Shown here: one piece after another, positions 17,539-27,200 of the stretch
Layout of the letters: the number at the start of each line of letters is the position of its first letter
Position numbering within the stretch: the stretch's first letter is position 1
Assembly (NCBI GenBank): GCA_965199875.1
Contig: OZ241346.1
Location: 2,356,001-2,420,000 of the forward strand
Reading direction: 5' to 3'
Length of the DNA: 64,000 bases
Source of the DNA: VXYL01 sp965199875
GTDB taxonomy: Bacteria > Pseudomonadota > Gammaproteobacteria > Pseudomonadales > Azotimanducaceae
The notes under the pieces: generated by a model
The model's database searches: none
Told to the model about the DNA's origin: nothing
The model's input: the letters and a program-made list of their open reading frames with translations, nothing else
Program-made: the position numbers and the translations under genes

Positions 17539-17835
17539 ATGTCTAGAGAAGGAGCCCAGCTACGTTCGGTCGTTGAGGCCGACCCTAGCCACTCCGGCGG
17601 CGGCAGCGCTGGTGGCGGCGACCTTGTCGGCTATCGTCTTGGCGAGCTCGAGCGGCGGGTCGGCAAACTGGAAGAGTCGATCTCGGACATTCGCGACGGC
17701 GTTACCGCAGTGAAGGAACAAATGACCAGTGTCGCCACCAAGCACACGGTCTCCTTTTGGATCATCGGTGCGGTGGTCGTCAATTTCCTCGCCTTGCTGG
17801 GCCATCTCCTAATTCGGTCGCTCGGGGGTGCATAG
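17539..17835 (+). CDS. Small coiled-coil protein with C-terminal membrane helix
   Basis: 98 residues. A Gly/Ser-rich N-terminus is followed by a coiled coil (YRLGELERRVGKLEESISD and on to about residue 70) and a C-terminal hydrophobic helix (FWIIGAVVVNFLALLGHLL). The topology resembles holin-accessory (XhlA-like) and membrane-tethering proteins. It immediately follows the small gene at 17258, suggesting the partner is recruited to the membrane. Function unknown. Confidence 0.65.
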   Translation: MSREGAQLRSVVEADPSHSGGGSAGGGDLVGYRLGELERRVGKLEESISDIRDGVTAVKEQMTSVATKHTVSFWIIGAVVVNFLALLGHLLIRSLGGA

Positions 17836-17973
17836 CCGCAAGGGCCGGCACAACCTCCAAGAAGCCCCTAAGCTGCGACGACGCCCATCGACAATCGCGC
17901 CCATCGTCCACGCAGCGGATCGATTGAAGTATGCTTGCGCCGCCGTCATCCATCGCATCGAGGCAGTCGGGCA

Positions 17974-18894
17974 TTGAGCGAGATCAGCGCGAAAGTCGAC
18001 GTCGCCGGAGCATCCTGGCGCGACTACTTGGAGATGACCAAGCCCCGGGTCGTGCTGCTGATGCTGCTGTGCGCCGTGGTCGGCATGTTCCTGGCCACGC
18101 CGGAGCTGCCGGCCTTGAACGTGGTGCTGGCAGGGCTGCTTGGCATCGCCCTGGTGGCCGGTTCGGCCGCCACCGTGAACCACATCGCCGATGCCGGCAT
18201 CGACGCCCGCATGGCGCGTACGCGCAATCGGCCGGCCGCCGAAGGCCGGGTGAAGCCGCTGCCCGGCTACGCCTTCGCGGCGGCGCTGGGCGTCGCAGGC
18301 CTGGCGGTGCTGCTGATCTGGGTGAATGCCCTCACCGCGTGGCTGAATCTGGCCTCCTGGGTGGGCTACGGCCTCGTCTACACGCTGTACTTGAAGCGGG
18401 CGACGCCGCAGAACATCGTCATCGGCGGCTTGTTCGGCGCCGCGCCGCCGCTGTTCGGCTGGACCGCCGTTACCGGCTCGGTGGAACTCGGCGGCGTGCT
18501 GCTGGTGCTGGTCATCTTTCTGTGGACGCCGCCGCACTTCTGGGCGCTGGCGCTGGATCGTCGCGAGGAGTATGCGAACGCCGACGTGCCGATGCTGCCC
18601 ATCACCCACGGCGACGCCTACACGCGCCGGCAAGTCCTCTACTACAGCATCGCCACGGTCGCGGCCAGCCTGCTGCCGGTCGCCATCGGCATGAGCGGTC
18701 TGATCTACGCGCTGGGAGCGCTGGCGCTGGGCGCGGTATTCGTCAAGTGCGCGGTGGCGCTGCTGCGCCAGCGGAAGGGTTCCGAGATGGCCATGTTCCG
18801 CCAGTCCATCATCTACCTGATGGCGCTCTTCGTGGCGCTGCTGGTGGACCACCACCTGCCCGTGCCGCTGCTGGCGAACGCGGCGGGGGCATAG
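17974..18894 (+). CDS. cyoE: Protoheme IX farnesyltransferase (heme O synthase)
   Basis: 306 residues from TTG 17974, with GAGG ten bases upstream; a further upstream TTG at 17935 has no such site. The enzyme adds farnesyl from farnesyl-PP to heme b, giving heme O for terminal oxidases. UbiA-type motif NHIADAGIDARMARTRNRP carries the Asp residues that bind Mg-diphosphate, and a second conserved loop is in DRREEYANADVPMLPITHG. Seven to nine membrane helices are apparent. The gene stands apart from cytochrome oxidase genes in this window. Confidence 0.93.
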   Translation: MSEISAKVDVAGASWRDYLEMTKPRVVLLMLLCAVVGMFLATPELPALNVVLAGLLGIALVAGSAATVNHIADAGIDARMARTRNRPAAEGRVKPLPGYAFAAALGVAGLAVLLIWVNALTAWLNLASWVGYGLVYTLYLKRATPQNIVIGGLFGAAPPLFGWTAVTGSVELGGVLLVLVIFLWTPPHFWALALDRREEYANADVPMLPITHGDAYTRRQVLYYSIATVAASLLPVAIGMSGLIYALGALALGAVFVKCAVALLRQRKGSEMAMFRQSIIYLMALFVALLVDHHLPVPLLANAAGA

Positions 18895-18922
18895 CAGGCG
18901 CGTCAAGGAGAACCATCCGGCT

Positions 18923-19468
18923 ATGCTGAGGCCAACGGCGGAAGTTCTTGCGTCGCGTCGCAAGTGGCGGTTTCGGGGCGACGAACGCCCGTCGTTCGCC
19001 ATTGCGCCGCCGCCCGGTTCGGAGTCGGTGTGGGACTATCCACGCCCGCCGCGCATCGTCGCCGAAGGCCGTCGCGTTCTCGTTCAGCATCGCGGCCAGG
19101 CGCTGGCCGATTCCAGCAACGCCGTTCGCGTCCTGGAGACCGCCTCGCCGCCAACCTTCTATCTGCCGCCTGCGGACGTGGCCGTCGATCAGCTGACGGC
19201 CTCGCCCCGCCGCACCTTCTGCGAATGGAAGGGCCACGCCCAGGAATACGACCTCGCCGACACCCCCGGCGCCGCCTGGTGCTACGACGAGACGTTCGCC
19301 GAGTTCGCAGCCGTCAACGGCTTCTTCGCCTTCTATCCCGGCAAAGTCCACTGCACGGTGGATGGCGAGGTCGTCCAGCCCCAGCCGGGCGGCTACTACG
19401 GCGGCTGGATCACCTCGGAACTGGTGGGGCCGTTCAAAGGCGAGGCAGATTCGCAGCCCTGGTGGTAG
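18923..19468 (+). CDS. DUF427 domain protein
   Basis: 181 residues with AAGGAGAA upstream of the ATG. The DUF427 core appears as RRTFCEWKGHAQEYDL and AWCYDETFAEF, followed by FFAFYPGKVHCTVDGEVV. The N-terminal 50 residues hold an additional strand-rich part that may be a half repeat (PRIVAEGRRVLVQHRGQAL, then FYLPPADVAVDQL). DUF427 proteins are small beta-barrel proteins of unknown activity. It overlaps nothing and is convergent with the methyltransferase gene, whose stop lies 1 base away. Confidence 0.85.
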   Translation: MLRPTAEVLASRRKWRFRGDERPSFAIAPPPGSESVWDYPRPPRIVAEGRRVLVQHRGQALADSSNAVRVLETASPPTFYLPPADVAVDQLTASPRRTFCEWKGHAQEYDLADTPGAAWCYDETFAEFAAVNGFFAFYPGKVHCTVDGEVVQPQPGGYYGGWITSELVGPFKGEADSQPWW

Positions 19469-19469
19469 G

Positions 19470-20291
19470 TCAGCCCGGCTTCAGCGCCCGTAGCGAAAAC
19501 GTCTGCGGCAGGTGGTTGTGCTTGGCGAACCGCCACCAGCCGTCGATAAGTTCCATGCCCGGAAACGCCTGGTAGCAGTTGACGGGAAACTCGTGGAAGA
19601 ACTGCAGCCGCAAGCCGGCGTTGCCGATGGCGGCGAGGATTTCCGCGATGCCGTGCGCCCACTCGTAGGCGCCGGACTCAATCGCTTGGGAACCGGCGTA
19701 GGAGGGTTCGCCGCCCTCGAAGTACAAGCCGGCGGGATCCCGGAAGTAGCCGTAGCGCACGCACAGATCGGCGATGCCGGCGGCGTCGCCGCCCGCCGGC
19801 GAAGGCTCGAAGACGCCCAGCAGCGGATGCGTGTCGAACAGGTAGAACGCGCCGCCGGGCTTCAGGAAACGCGCCACGACCTGCGCCCACTCGTCCAGGT
19901 CCGGCAGCCAGCACAGAACGCCCACCCCGGAGTAGACGAGGTCGAACCGCTCGTCCAGGACGCCCGGCAGGTCGTAGACGTTGCTCTCGACGAAGCGCGC
20001 CGACAGCCCCAGCTCGGCGTTCAAGCCCCGGGCGGCTGCGATGGCGGCCTCGGAGAAGTCCACGCCGGTGGCGCAGGCGCCAAGCCGCGCCCAGGACATC
20101 GTGTCCAAGCCGAAGTGGCATTGCAGATGCAGCAGCGAACGGCCAGCCACGGCGCCGACCTCGCGCCGTTCGATGTCGTGCAGCGTGATGCGCCCGGCCT
20201 TGAAGCCGGCGACGTCGTAGAACGACGATGCCATGTGTACCGGCACCCGTTCGTTCCAGTTGCGGCGGTTCTGCTCCAGTCTCTTGTCCAT
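19470..20291 (-). CDS. Class I SAM-dependent methyltransferase
   Basis: 273 residues from ATG 20291 (MDKRLEQNRRNWNERV). The Rossmann-like core starts with a modified motif I, LLHLQCHFGLDTMSWARLGA, followed by ATGVDFSEAAI (motif II acidic residue), FDLVYSGVGVLCWLPD (motif IV) and FLKPGGAFYLFD (motif VI). The family is that of generic small-molecule methyltransferases with an N-terminal NRRNWNERVPVH signature. Substrate unknown. Convergent with the DUF427 gene. Confidence 0.85.
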   Translation of the reverse strand: MDKRLEQNRRNWNERVPVHMASSFYDVAGFKAGRITLHDIERREVGAVAGRSLLHLQCHFGLDTMSWARLGACATGVDFSEAAIAAARGLNAELGLSARFVESNVYDLPGVLDERFDLVYSGVGVLCWLPDLDEWAQVVARFLKPGGAFYLFDTHPLLGVFEPSPAGGDAAGIADLCVRYGYFRDPAGLYFEGGEPSYAGSQAIESGAYEWAHGIAEILAAIGNAGLRLQFFHEFPVNCYQAFPGMELIDGWWRFAKHNHLPQTFSLRALKPG

Positions 20292-20402
20292 GCGGCTTCG
20301 GCCCGGGCGTCCAAGAAGGGGCATCCCTTGCGTTAATTTAGAGAGCGAGAAAGCGGGTGTGCCCCGACAAATTGTAGGCCAGTGGTTGCTCGCAAAGCAC
20401 CT

Positions 20403-21317
20403 TCACAGCACTTTGCCCTTCCCCTTGGCGTGGGGCGCCAACAGGGCGTCAATGGTCGTGCCCTCGCCAATTGCGCGCCCCACGTCGGCGAGCTCGTCCG
20501 CTGCCGCCGGGAACCGCACCCGCAGCGCATCGAGCGCCTTTAGCAGCCACGCGTTGTCCCGCTCCGACCGAGCGCCGAGCACCATGTTGGCCGACTGTCC
20601 ACGAAGCAGCGCACTCGCGCACCTGTACTCGACGGCATCTGAATCGGGATCGACGTTGTCGCCGTGCAAACGGTGGAAGTCGAAATACGCCGCTACGACG
20701 TGCCGTTCCCTGGCGGTCATCGACGAGGTCAAGTCGGCTGTACGGCGCCAGTCTTCACCCGTCAGAAACCAATGCTGCGCATTCTTCAGGCAAAAGCGCC
20801 CATGGTTGCTGTCCCATGACCACTTCAGGAGCTCCTCCCGCCAATCGTGCCAACCGTCCACCGCCCCTGAACGAAATGGGAAGAAGGGTCTGAACTTCCA
20901 GCGAATCGTGTCCAGCCAAAGGCCCTTCACGTCCGGCTCTTCCATGCAGAAGGCGAGAAACGCTGGCAGATAGTAGAGAAATGCCTCCTCCTTCATGCAG
21001 GTCAGCGGATTCGGCCAGACGAACTCGGCCTTGGCCGGTTCCCCCACACAGAGCAATGACTCTCCGTAGACTTCCAGAGCAAGATCCTTCGGCGCGATGT
21101 CGGACAGAGACGTGGTGTCGTCGCAAGGCCCCGGCCTCCACCACTCCGATGGGGCGTCCATCCCAAAGTGCCCGAAAAGACAAACGAAGTCGCAGGACCG
21201 CCCGCACGCGCTTTCGCGTGATGGTCGCTCCCGCCAGGCGAAAGCATCGAATATGTCCGACAGGAGCTGCAAGCCTGGAACCTCGGTCAATAGAGTTGGT
21301 CCGCAAGCGACCCGCAT
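20403..21317 (-). CDS. Hypothetical protein downstream of the YD-repeat gene
   Basis: 304 residues; start ATG 21317 follows AGAGGAACGG. Tryptophan- and cysteine-rich N-terminal half (WWRPGPCDD; CLFGHFGMD) and a helical C-terminal half (WLLKALDALRVRFPAAADEL). No signal peptide. Lower GC and different amino-acid use from its neighbours suggest acquisition. It lies 170 bases behind a YD-repeat protein on the same strand; an immunity or accessory role is possible only by position. I do not recognise a domain with confidence. Confidence 0.6.
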   Translation of the reverse strand: MRVACGPTLLTEVPGLQLLSDIFDAFAWRERPSRESACGRSCDFVCLFGHFGMDAPSEWWRPGPCDDTTSLSDIAPKDLALEVYGESLLCVGEPAKAEFVWPNPLTCMKEEAFLYYLPAFLAFCMEEPDVKGLWLDTIRWKFRPFFPFRSGAVDGWHDWREELLKWSWDSNHGRFCLKNAQHWFLTGEDWRRTADLTSSMTARERHVVAAYFDFHRLHGDNVDPDSDAVEYRCASALLRGQSANMVLGARSERDNAWLLKALDALRVRFPAAADELADVGRAIGEGTTIDALLAPHAKGKGKVL

Positions 21318-21487
21318 CCGTTCCTCTCGTAAAAGCCGTTGCAGTTCCGCATCGCTCCCTGCATACCCTCTGCCGCTATTCGGTGACCCGGGTCACCGCC
21401 CCGAAAGCACTCGTCGTTGATGTCCTTCTAGCATTCCGGCAGTACATCGCAAAGAGGAAACGACTGTAATCTCGACACAGCTAGACT

Positions 21488-23770
21488 TTAACATGCATTT
21501 CGCACACGGCCGTGTTTACAAGCACTATTGACCTCAACCTGTAGCTGTTGATGCAATCCCTCGCTGCAATCGCCGGGCGGTTCAATGCGTTCAGGAACGA
21601 CGGGACACTGTGCCGCAACCGCCGGCCCCCGTCCCTTGCTGGAGAACTGAGAGGGCGGAGAGCAGGAGCCGCCGCCTCCACCGCCGCCGCCTGGGCCGTA
21701 TTCCAGTGGTGCGCACTGGCACAGGCCGGGTGTGTTGATGCCGCCGCAGACTTCGCACAGACCAGACGACGTGCAGCCGACGCAGCAATTCGTCGAGCGA
21801 TACTCTGGCGGCTGGAACACGGGGTTCGACGGCTTCTCGAACGCGAGTAGCGCGGCCACGTCGTCTTCGGGAATCGGGCCGTCGGGACCGTCGCCGAAGA
21901 GGTCGTCGGCAACGGCAAGTAGCGCGTCCGTCGCCTCCAAGTCCGGCACGCCAAGCTCCAGCGAGCTGCGAGGCATTGGCTCGAAGAAGAACTCCGTGAA
22001 CTCGAGCACGCCGTAGTCCGGATGGGAAGCGCCGACGGTGTCTCCGGACAACACGCGCAGCAGCTGCTCCTGTCGCCTATCGCCTCGAGACCGAATGTCT
22101 ACCTTGTTCCGCCAGTGGCCCCCATTCGACGAGGTGAGCTCTTCGAGCAGGCCGTTGCCTGCGTAGCTCGCCGTCACGACCGTCTTGCCGTTGTCGAATC
22201 GAACCGGACGCCCGACGCTATCGTAGGCAACCCGCAGGGTGTGCGCACGATCGTAGGCTATCGACTCCACCCGGTTCATGTCGCCTACCTCGACCGCCTG
22301 CCGCAGCGTCGTGCCATTCTTCTCCGTTACCGCCACCGTTACGATGTTGCCCGCGGGATCGTGACTGTAGCGCACCGACGCGCCCGTGCCGTACTGTGTC
22401 AACCGTCGGTTGCCGAGGGCGTCGTAGGCATACCTGTTCCGGTCGCCGTTGGCGTGGACGACCTCCACGATCCGACCTAGGGCGTCCCGGGCGAAGCGCA
22501 CCGAACGATCCCCGCGGCGCAATGCCTTCAGGCTGCCGTCGCCGCCGTATTCCGCCAAGGTGGCGACGCCGTCCTGCAACACCGAAGCGATTCGTCCGTC
22601 GGATGTGAAAACCACCTCCATGTCCCAGTCCTCACCGACTAGACGCATTTGATTGGCGCGGTAGGTTGCATCCACGCGCCAGGCGGAAAAGATGGCGGAT
22701 TCGAATCGCCCGGCGTCGTCGTACGCGAAGACTGTGCGGTTCGTTGCGTCGGCCTTCCTCCAACGCTCGGCGATCCGGCCTTCTCGACCGTAGTCGTAGG
22801 TGTACTCCAGCGCCGCGTCCGGTTGCAAGAGCCTGGTCACCCGGTTGCGGTCGTCGAGCGCGATCTGCCAGCGCATCCCGCTCGATGACTCGAACGTCAC
22901 GGTTGCGCCGGCGGTGTTCTGGTGGAAGACGTGTCGTTGCCCCGTGCCTTCGGTCACGACGGTCTTGCCGAGCGCATAGGAGAAGGCGTAGCGGCGTCCG
23001 GAACGCGACTCGACCACCCGGCCCGCAGCGTCGTAGCCGATGTACAGATAGGGCTTGCGGTTCGCGCCGTAGGCAGCGGTCATGCGGCCGGCGTCATCGT
23101 ACTCGTGCCACCACAGATGGCCGGCGAGGTCGATCACGTCCTTGAGTTGGCCGGCGGCCGTGTAGGAGTAATGAACGGATCGGCCATGGAGGTCCGACAC
23201 CGATACGATCCTTCCGGCACGGTTTCGCCTGATGCTAAACAGCACTCGGTCGCCATCCGTCACGGCGCTCAAGAGGCCGCGGACATAGGCGAAGGCGACC
23301 GTCCGTTGCCGCGACTGCACCCGAGCGATGCGAAATCGTCCAGCCCCCTTAGTGACGCGTTCGAATGTCCGCAAGGTGCCGTCGGTGTCATGCAGCGTGG
23401 CATGGTCGCCGTGGATGAGAATGCGGGTTTGGGCATGGCGAGGCGTTGGCGAAGCGGGCTCGAAGCCGCGACCACCGTCCTTGAAGCGGTGCCGAGCCCC
23501 CGACCGATTGACGTACGTCAGGCCGTCGTCGTCGAGTAGGATTTGCTCGACCAACGACAGCTTCCAACGAGGGCCGAAGTCTTCATTGTGCGTCAGCCGC
23601 GAATCATGGACTCGGGAGCTGGCGGACGCGGCCCGGTTGGCCAACGTGCTGCTGTCGTCCGACGGATTGGACGGACTGGGAGAGGTGACGGGGGTAGCTT
23701 GAGCGCCCGCCGCCACTGTCGCGCACATGCACAGCGCTACGGCCGCTAGAGGAGTACGAGGAACGCGCAC
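21488..23770 (-). CDS. Secreted YD/RHS-repeat protein with Gly- and Cys-rich tail
   Basis: 760 residues from GTG 23770, with AAGGAG five bases upstream; this start leaves a clean signal peptide (MRVPRTPLAAVALCMCATVAAGAQA). The middle (about residues 160-600) is a run of YD repeats such as YDDAGRMTAAYGAN, YDAAGRVVESRSG, YAYDALGNRRLTQYG and HDPAGNIVTVA, which form a cocoon-like beta shell in Rhs and teneurin proteins. The usual RHS core ending and toxin domain are absent. Instead the C-terminus has a cysteine cluster (CCVGC, CEVC, CQC), a run of eight glycines and a short tail. It may be a surface or cell-wall associated protein or a truncated polymorphic toxin. Confidence 0.85.
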   Translation of the reverse strand: MRVPRTPLAAVALCMCATVAAGAQATPVTSPSPSNPSDDSSTLANRAASASSRVHDSRLTHNEDFGPRWKLSLVEQILLDDDGLTYVNRSGARHRFKDGGRGFEPASPTPRHAQTRILIHGDHATLHDTDGTLRTFERVTKGAGRFRIARVQSRQRTVAFAYVRGLLSAVTDGDRVLFSIRRNRAGRIVSVSDLHGRSVHYSYTAAGQLKDVIDLAGHLWWHEYDDAGRMTAAYGANRKPYLYIGYDAAGRVVESRSGRRYAFSYALGKTVVTEGTGQRHVFHQNTAGATVTFESSSGMRWQIALDDRNRVTRLLQPDAALEYTYDYGREGRIAERWRKADATNRTVFAYDDAGRFESAIFSAWRVDATYRANQMRLVGEDWDMEVVFTSDGRIASVLQDGVATLAEYGGDGSLKALRRGDRSVRFARDALGRIVEVVHANGDRNRYAYDALGNRRLTQYGTGASVRYSHDPAGNIVTVAVTEKNGTTLRQAVEVGDMNRVESIAYDRAHTLRVAYDSVGRPVRFDNGKTVVTASYAGNGLLEELTSSNGGHWRNKVDIRSRGDRRQEQLLRVLSGDTVGASHPDYGVLEFTEFFFEPMPRSSLELGVPDLEATDALLAVADDLFGDGPDGPIPEDDVAALLAFEKPSNPVFQPPEYRSTNCCVGCTSSGLCEVCGGINTPGLCQCAPLEYGPGGGGGGGGSCSPPSQFSSKGRGPAVAAQCPVVPERIEPPGDCSEGLHQQLQVEVNSACKHGRVRNAC

Positions 23771-23824
23771 ATGGACTCCTTGATTCCGCTGCGAGCTGGT
23801 GGCCGAACCTAGCAAGTTTGGCTA

Positions 23825-24130
23825 CCCAAAGACAAGGTGGAATCGCGTGCGCGGGGTGTGCGACGTAGTGCGCCAGCCACTCGACCGCGGGGGTAGGCGG
23901 CCCGTGCCGCTGGCGCCGGAAGTCGTCGTACAGCCGCTGCGGATGCAGGTGCGCAGGTGCAGGATGTCGTTGGCGCCGCCCGACCTCCCGCAGTCGCTCG
24001 CAGGCGTGCCAAATGTCGACGACGCAGATGAGCGTTCGGGAGCAGTTCCGCGCCGTTGTTCCAGATCCACTTCGCGCCGCCGCCGCGAACCCGGAGCGCA
24101 GCGCCGACCCGCCACCTATGCCCAACCGCC
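23825..24130 (-). pseudogene. ISKra4-type transposase remnant
   Basis: On the minus strand one frame reads AKWIWNNGAELLPNAHL and a neighbouring frame continues CVVDIWHACERLREVGR. Together they match the conserved DG(A/R)KWIWN...A.xVDxxHAxEHL core of ISKra4-family transposases. The remaining sequence shifts frame repeatedly and no complete ORF or ends are seen. The fragment fills most of the 480-base gap between the YD-repeat gene and the carboxylase gene. Confidence 0.7.
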
Positions 24131-24251
24131 ACTCCCGTTAGTGGTTACTGACCTAAGACTTGCCGCACACCCCCTAGGAAGCCTGCGGTTTGCGGGTTGG
24201 CCAAGCGAGAGGCTATGTTAGTCGATCCGTGCCTGCAACCCCGGGACCTTG

Positions 24252-27200
24252 ATGAAGCTGCTCATTGCCAATCGCGGCGAAATCGCCATTCGCATCGCCC
24301 GCGCCGCCGCGGAACTCGACGTTCCCACCGTGGCCATCCATTCCCAGGACGACGAGCGCTCGCTGCACGTGCGCAAGGCGGATGCCGCGGTGCCTGTCGA
24401 CGGCGTTGGGGCGCGCGCCTATCTGGACATCGACGCCGTGCTGCAGGCGGCCTCGGATGCCGGCTGCGACGCCATTCACCCGGGCTACGGCTTCCTGAGC
24501 GAAAACCCGGCCTTCGCCGAGCGTTGCGAGGGCGCTGGCGTCGCCTTCGTCGGGCCGAGTTCGACGGCGCTCAAGCTGTTCGGCGACAAGATGCGCGCGC
24601 GCCGTCTGGCCGAGGACAACGACGTTCCGCTGCTGCCGGGCGTTGCCGACGCCGTGGCGGTGGCGGACGCGAGGCGGTTCTACGACGCCCTGCCCGATGG
24701 CGCGGCGATGTTGTTCAAGGCCGTGGCAGGCGGTGGCGGCCGAGGCATGCGCATCGTCCGCGAGGCGGGCGAAATCGACGAAGCCTTCGAGCGGGCGCGG
24801 TCCGAAGCCAAGGCCGCGTTCGGCAACGGCGACGTCTACGTCGAGCTGCTGCTGCCCGACGCCCGCCATGTGGAAGTGCAGATCGCCGCCGACGGCGCCG
24901 GCGGCTTCTGCCACTTCGGCGATCGGGACTGCACGATCCAGCGCCGTCATCAGAAGCTGATCGAGGTGGCGCCAGCGCCCGCCCTTGCCGAACCGGTGCG
25001 CGAAGCGATGGCGGAGGCGGCGCTGAAGCTGGCCCGCGCGGCCGACTACCGCAGCCTCGGCACCTTCGAGTTTCTCGTTGCCGGCGGGCCGCCCGAGCAG
25101 CGCTTCTACTTCATCGAGGCCAATGCGCGGCTGCAGGTGGAGCACACCGTCACCGAGGAAGTCACCGGCATCGACCTGGTGCAGCTGCAGCTTCGCATCG
25201 CCCAGGGGCGAACGCTGGCCGAGCTTGGCATTGCCAAGGCAACGCCCTGCCGCGGCCACGCGGTGCAGGCCCGGGTCAACATGGAAACGATGACCGCGGA
25301 GGGCGAGACCATGCCCGCCGGCGGCCTGCTCTCGGCCTTCGATCCGCCCACCGGCCCGGGCATTCGCACGGACACCTTCGGCTATGCCGGCTACGCCACC
25401 AGTCCGCACTACGACTCCCTGCTGGCGAAGGTGATCGTGCGCAGCGACGCGAGCTTCGCCGCCGCGGTGCGCAAGGCCGATCGCGCCTTGGCGGACTTCC
25501 GCATCGAAGGCGTGCGCACCAACATCGCCCTGCTGCAGGCGATCATGCGCCGAGCGCTGGCCTCGCCGGTGGTGCATACGCGCTTCGTCGACGACCACGC
25601 GGCGGCGCTCGCGGCCGAAGCGCAGGACATCGCCCGAGACGCCGAAGACGCCAGGTATTTCACGGCCGACGTCGGACCCGCGCTCCCCGGCCAAGCCGGC
25701 GCCAAGCTCAAGGACGACGATCCGCTGGCCGTGCTGGAACATGGCAAGACGGCAGCGGCCAGCCCGCCCGCCAGCGAAGCTGCCCAAGCGCCTGAGGGGC
25801 ACGCGGCGGTGGTCGCGCCGATGCAGGGCACGGTGGTCAGCATCGACGCGGCCGCTGGCGAAGACGTTACCGCCAACGCGCTGATTCTGGTGATGGAAGC
25901 GATGAAGATGGAGCACGAGATCCGCGCTCCCGCAAGCGGCACGCTGAAGCAGTTCACGGTGGCGCCGGGCGACACGGTCTGGGAAGGCCATGCGCTGGCC
26001 TACATCGAGCGAAAAGACGTTGCCGAGGAGACCGACGCCGACGCCGAGGACGTCGACCTCGACCGGGTGCGCCCGGACCTCGCCGAAGTCCACCATCGCC
26101 ACGAAGCGACGCTGGACGCGGCGCGCCCCGACGCGGTGGCCAAGCGGCGCAACACGCGGCAGCGCACGGCGCGGGAGAACGTCGACGACTTGTGCGACGA
26201 AGGCTCGTTCGTGGAACACGGGCAGCTGGTGCTGACGCCGGGCACGGGCCTGCCGCTGGAGGAGACCATCCGCAAGTTCCCCACCGACGGCATGGTGACC
26301 GGCATCGGCGCCGTCAACGGAGACCTGTTCGGCGCAGAGCGCAGCCGCTGCGTGGTGATGTCCTACGACTACACCGTGCTGGCCGGCACCCAAGGCGCCA
26401 TCAACCATCCGAAGACCGACCGCATGCTGGAACTGGCGGAGAAGTGGCGCATTCCGATGGTGCTGTTCGCCGAAGGCGGCGGCGGGCGCGCCGGAACCGG
26501 CGGGCGTCGCCAAGGGGCGCCGGCCGTGCGTGCGAATGCTCCGACGACGCCGGTGCAGCACTTCGACGCGCCGAGCCGGCCGTTGGACACGCCCACCTTC
26601 GCCTCCATGGGCCGGCTTTCCGGGCTGGTGCCGATGATCGGCATCACCTCGCGCTACTGCTTTGCCGGCAACGCCTCGCTGCTCGGCTGCTGCGACGTCA
26701 TCATCGCCACGCGCAATGCCAACATCGGCATGGGCGGGCCGGCGTTGATCGAAGGCGGCGGCCTCGGCGTCTTCCGACCGGAGGAAATCGGCCCGCTGGA
26801 CGTGCAAACCGCCAATGGCGTGGTGGACATCGCCGTCGACGACGAAGCCGAGGCGGTCGCCGTCGCCAAGCGCTACCTCTCCTACTTCCAAGGCCGCCTG
26901 CCGGACTGGCAGTGCGCCGATCAGCGCCACCTGCGCAACGTCGTGCCGGAGAACCGGCTGCGCATCTACAACGTGCGCGAAGTGATCGCGACGATGGCGG
27001 ACGCCGGCTCGGTGCTGGAACTGCGCCCGAAGTTCGGCTTGGGGATGGTGACGGCGTTCATGCGCATCGAGGGCCGCGCCATCGGCGTGGTGGCCAACAA
27101 CCCCGAACACCTCTCCGGCGCCATCGACAGCGACGGCTCCGACAAGGCGGCGCGGTTTCTGCAGCTGTGCGACGCCTTCGACATCCCGGTGCTGGTGCTG

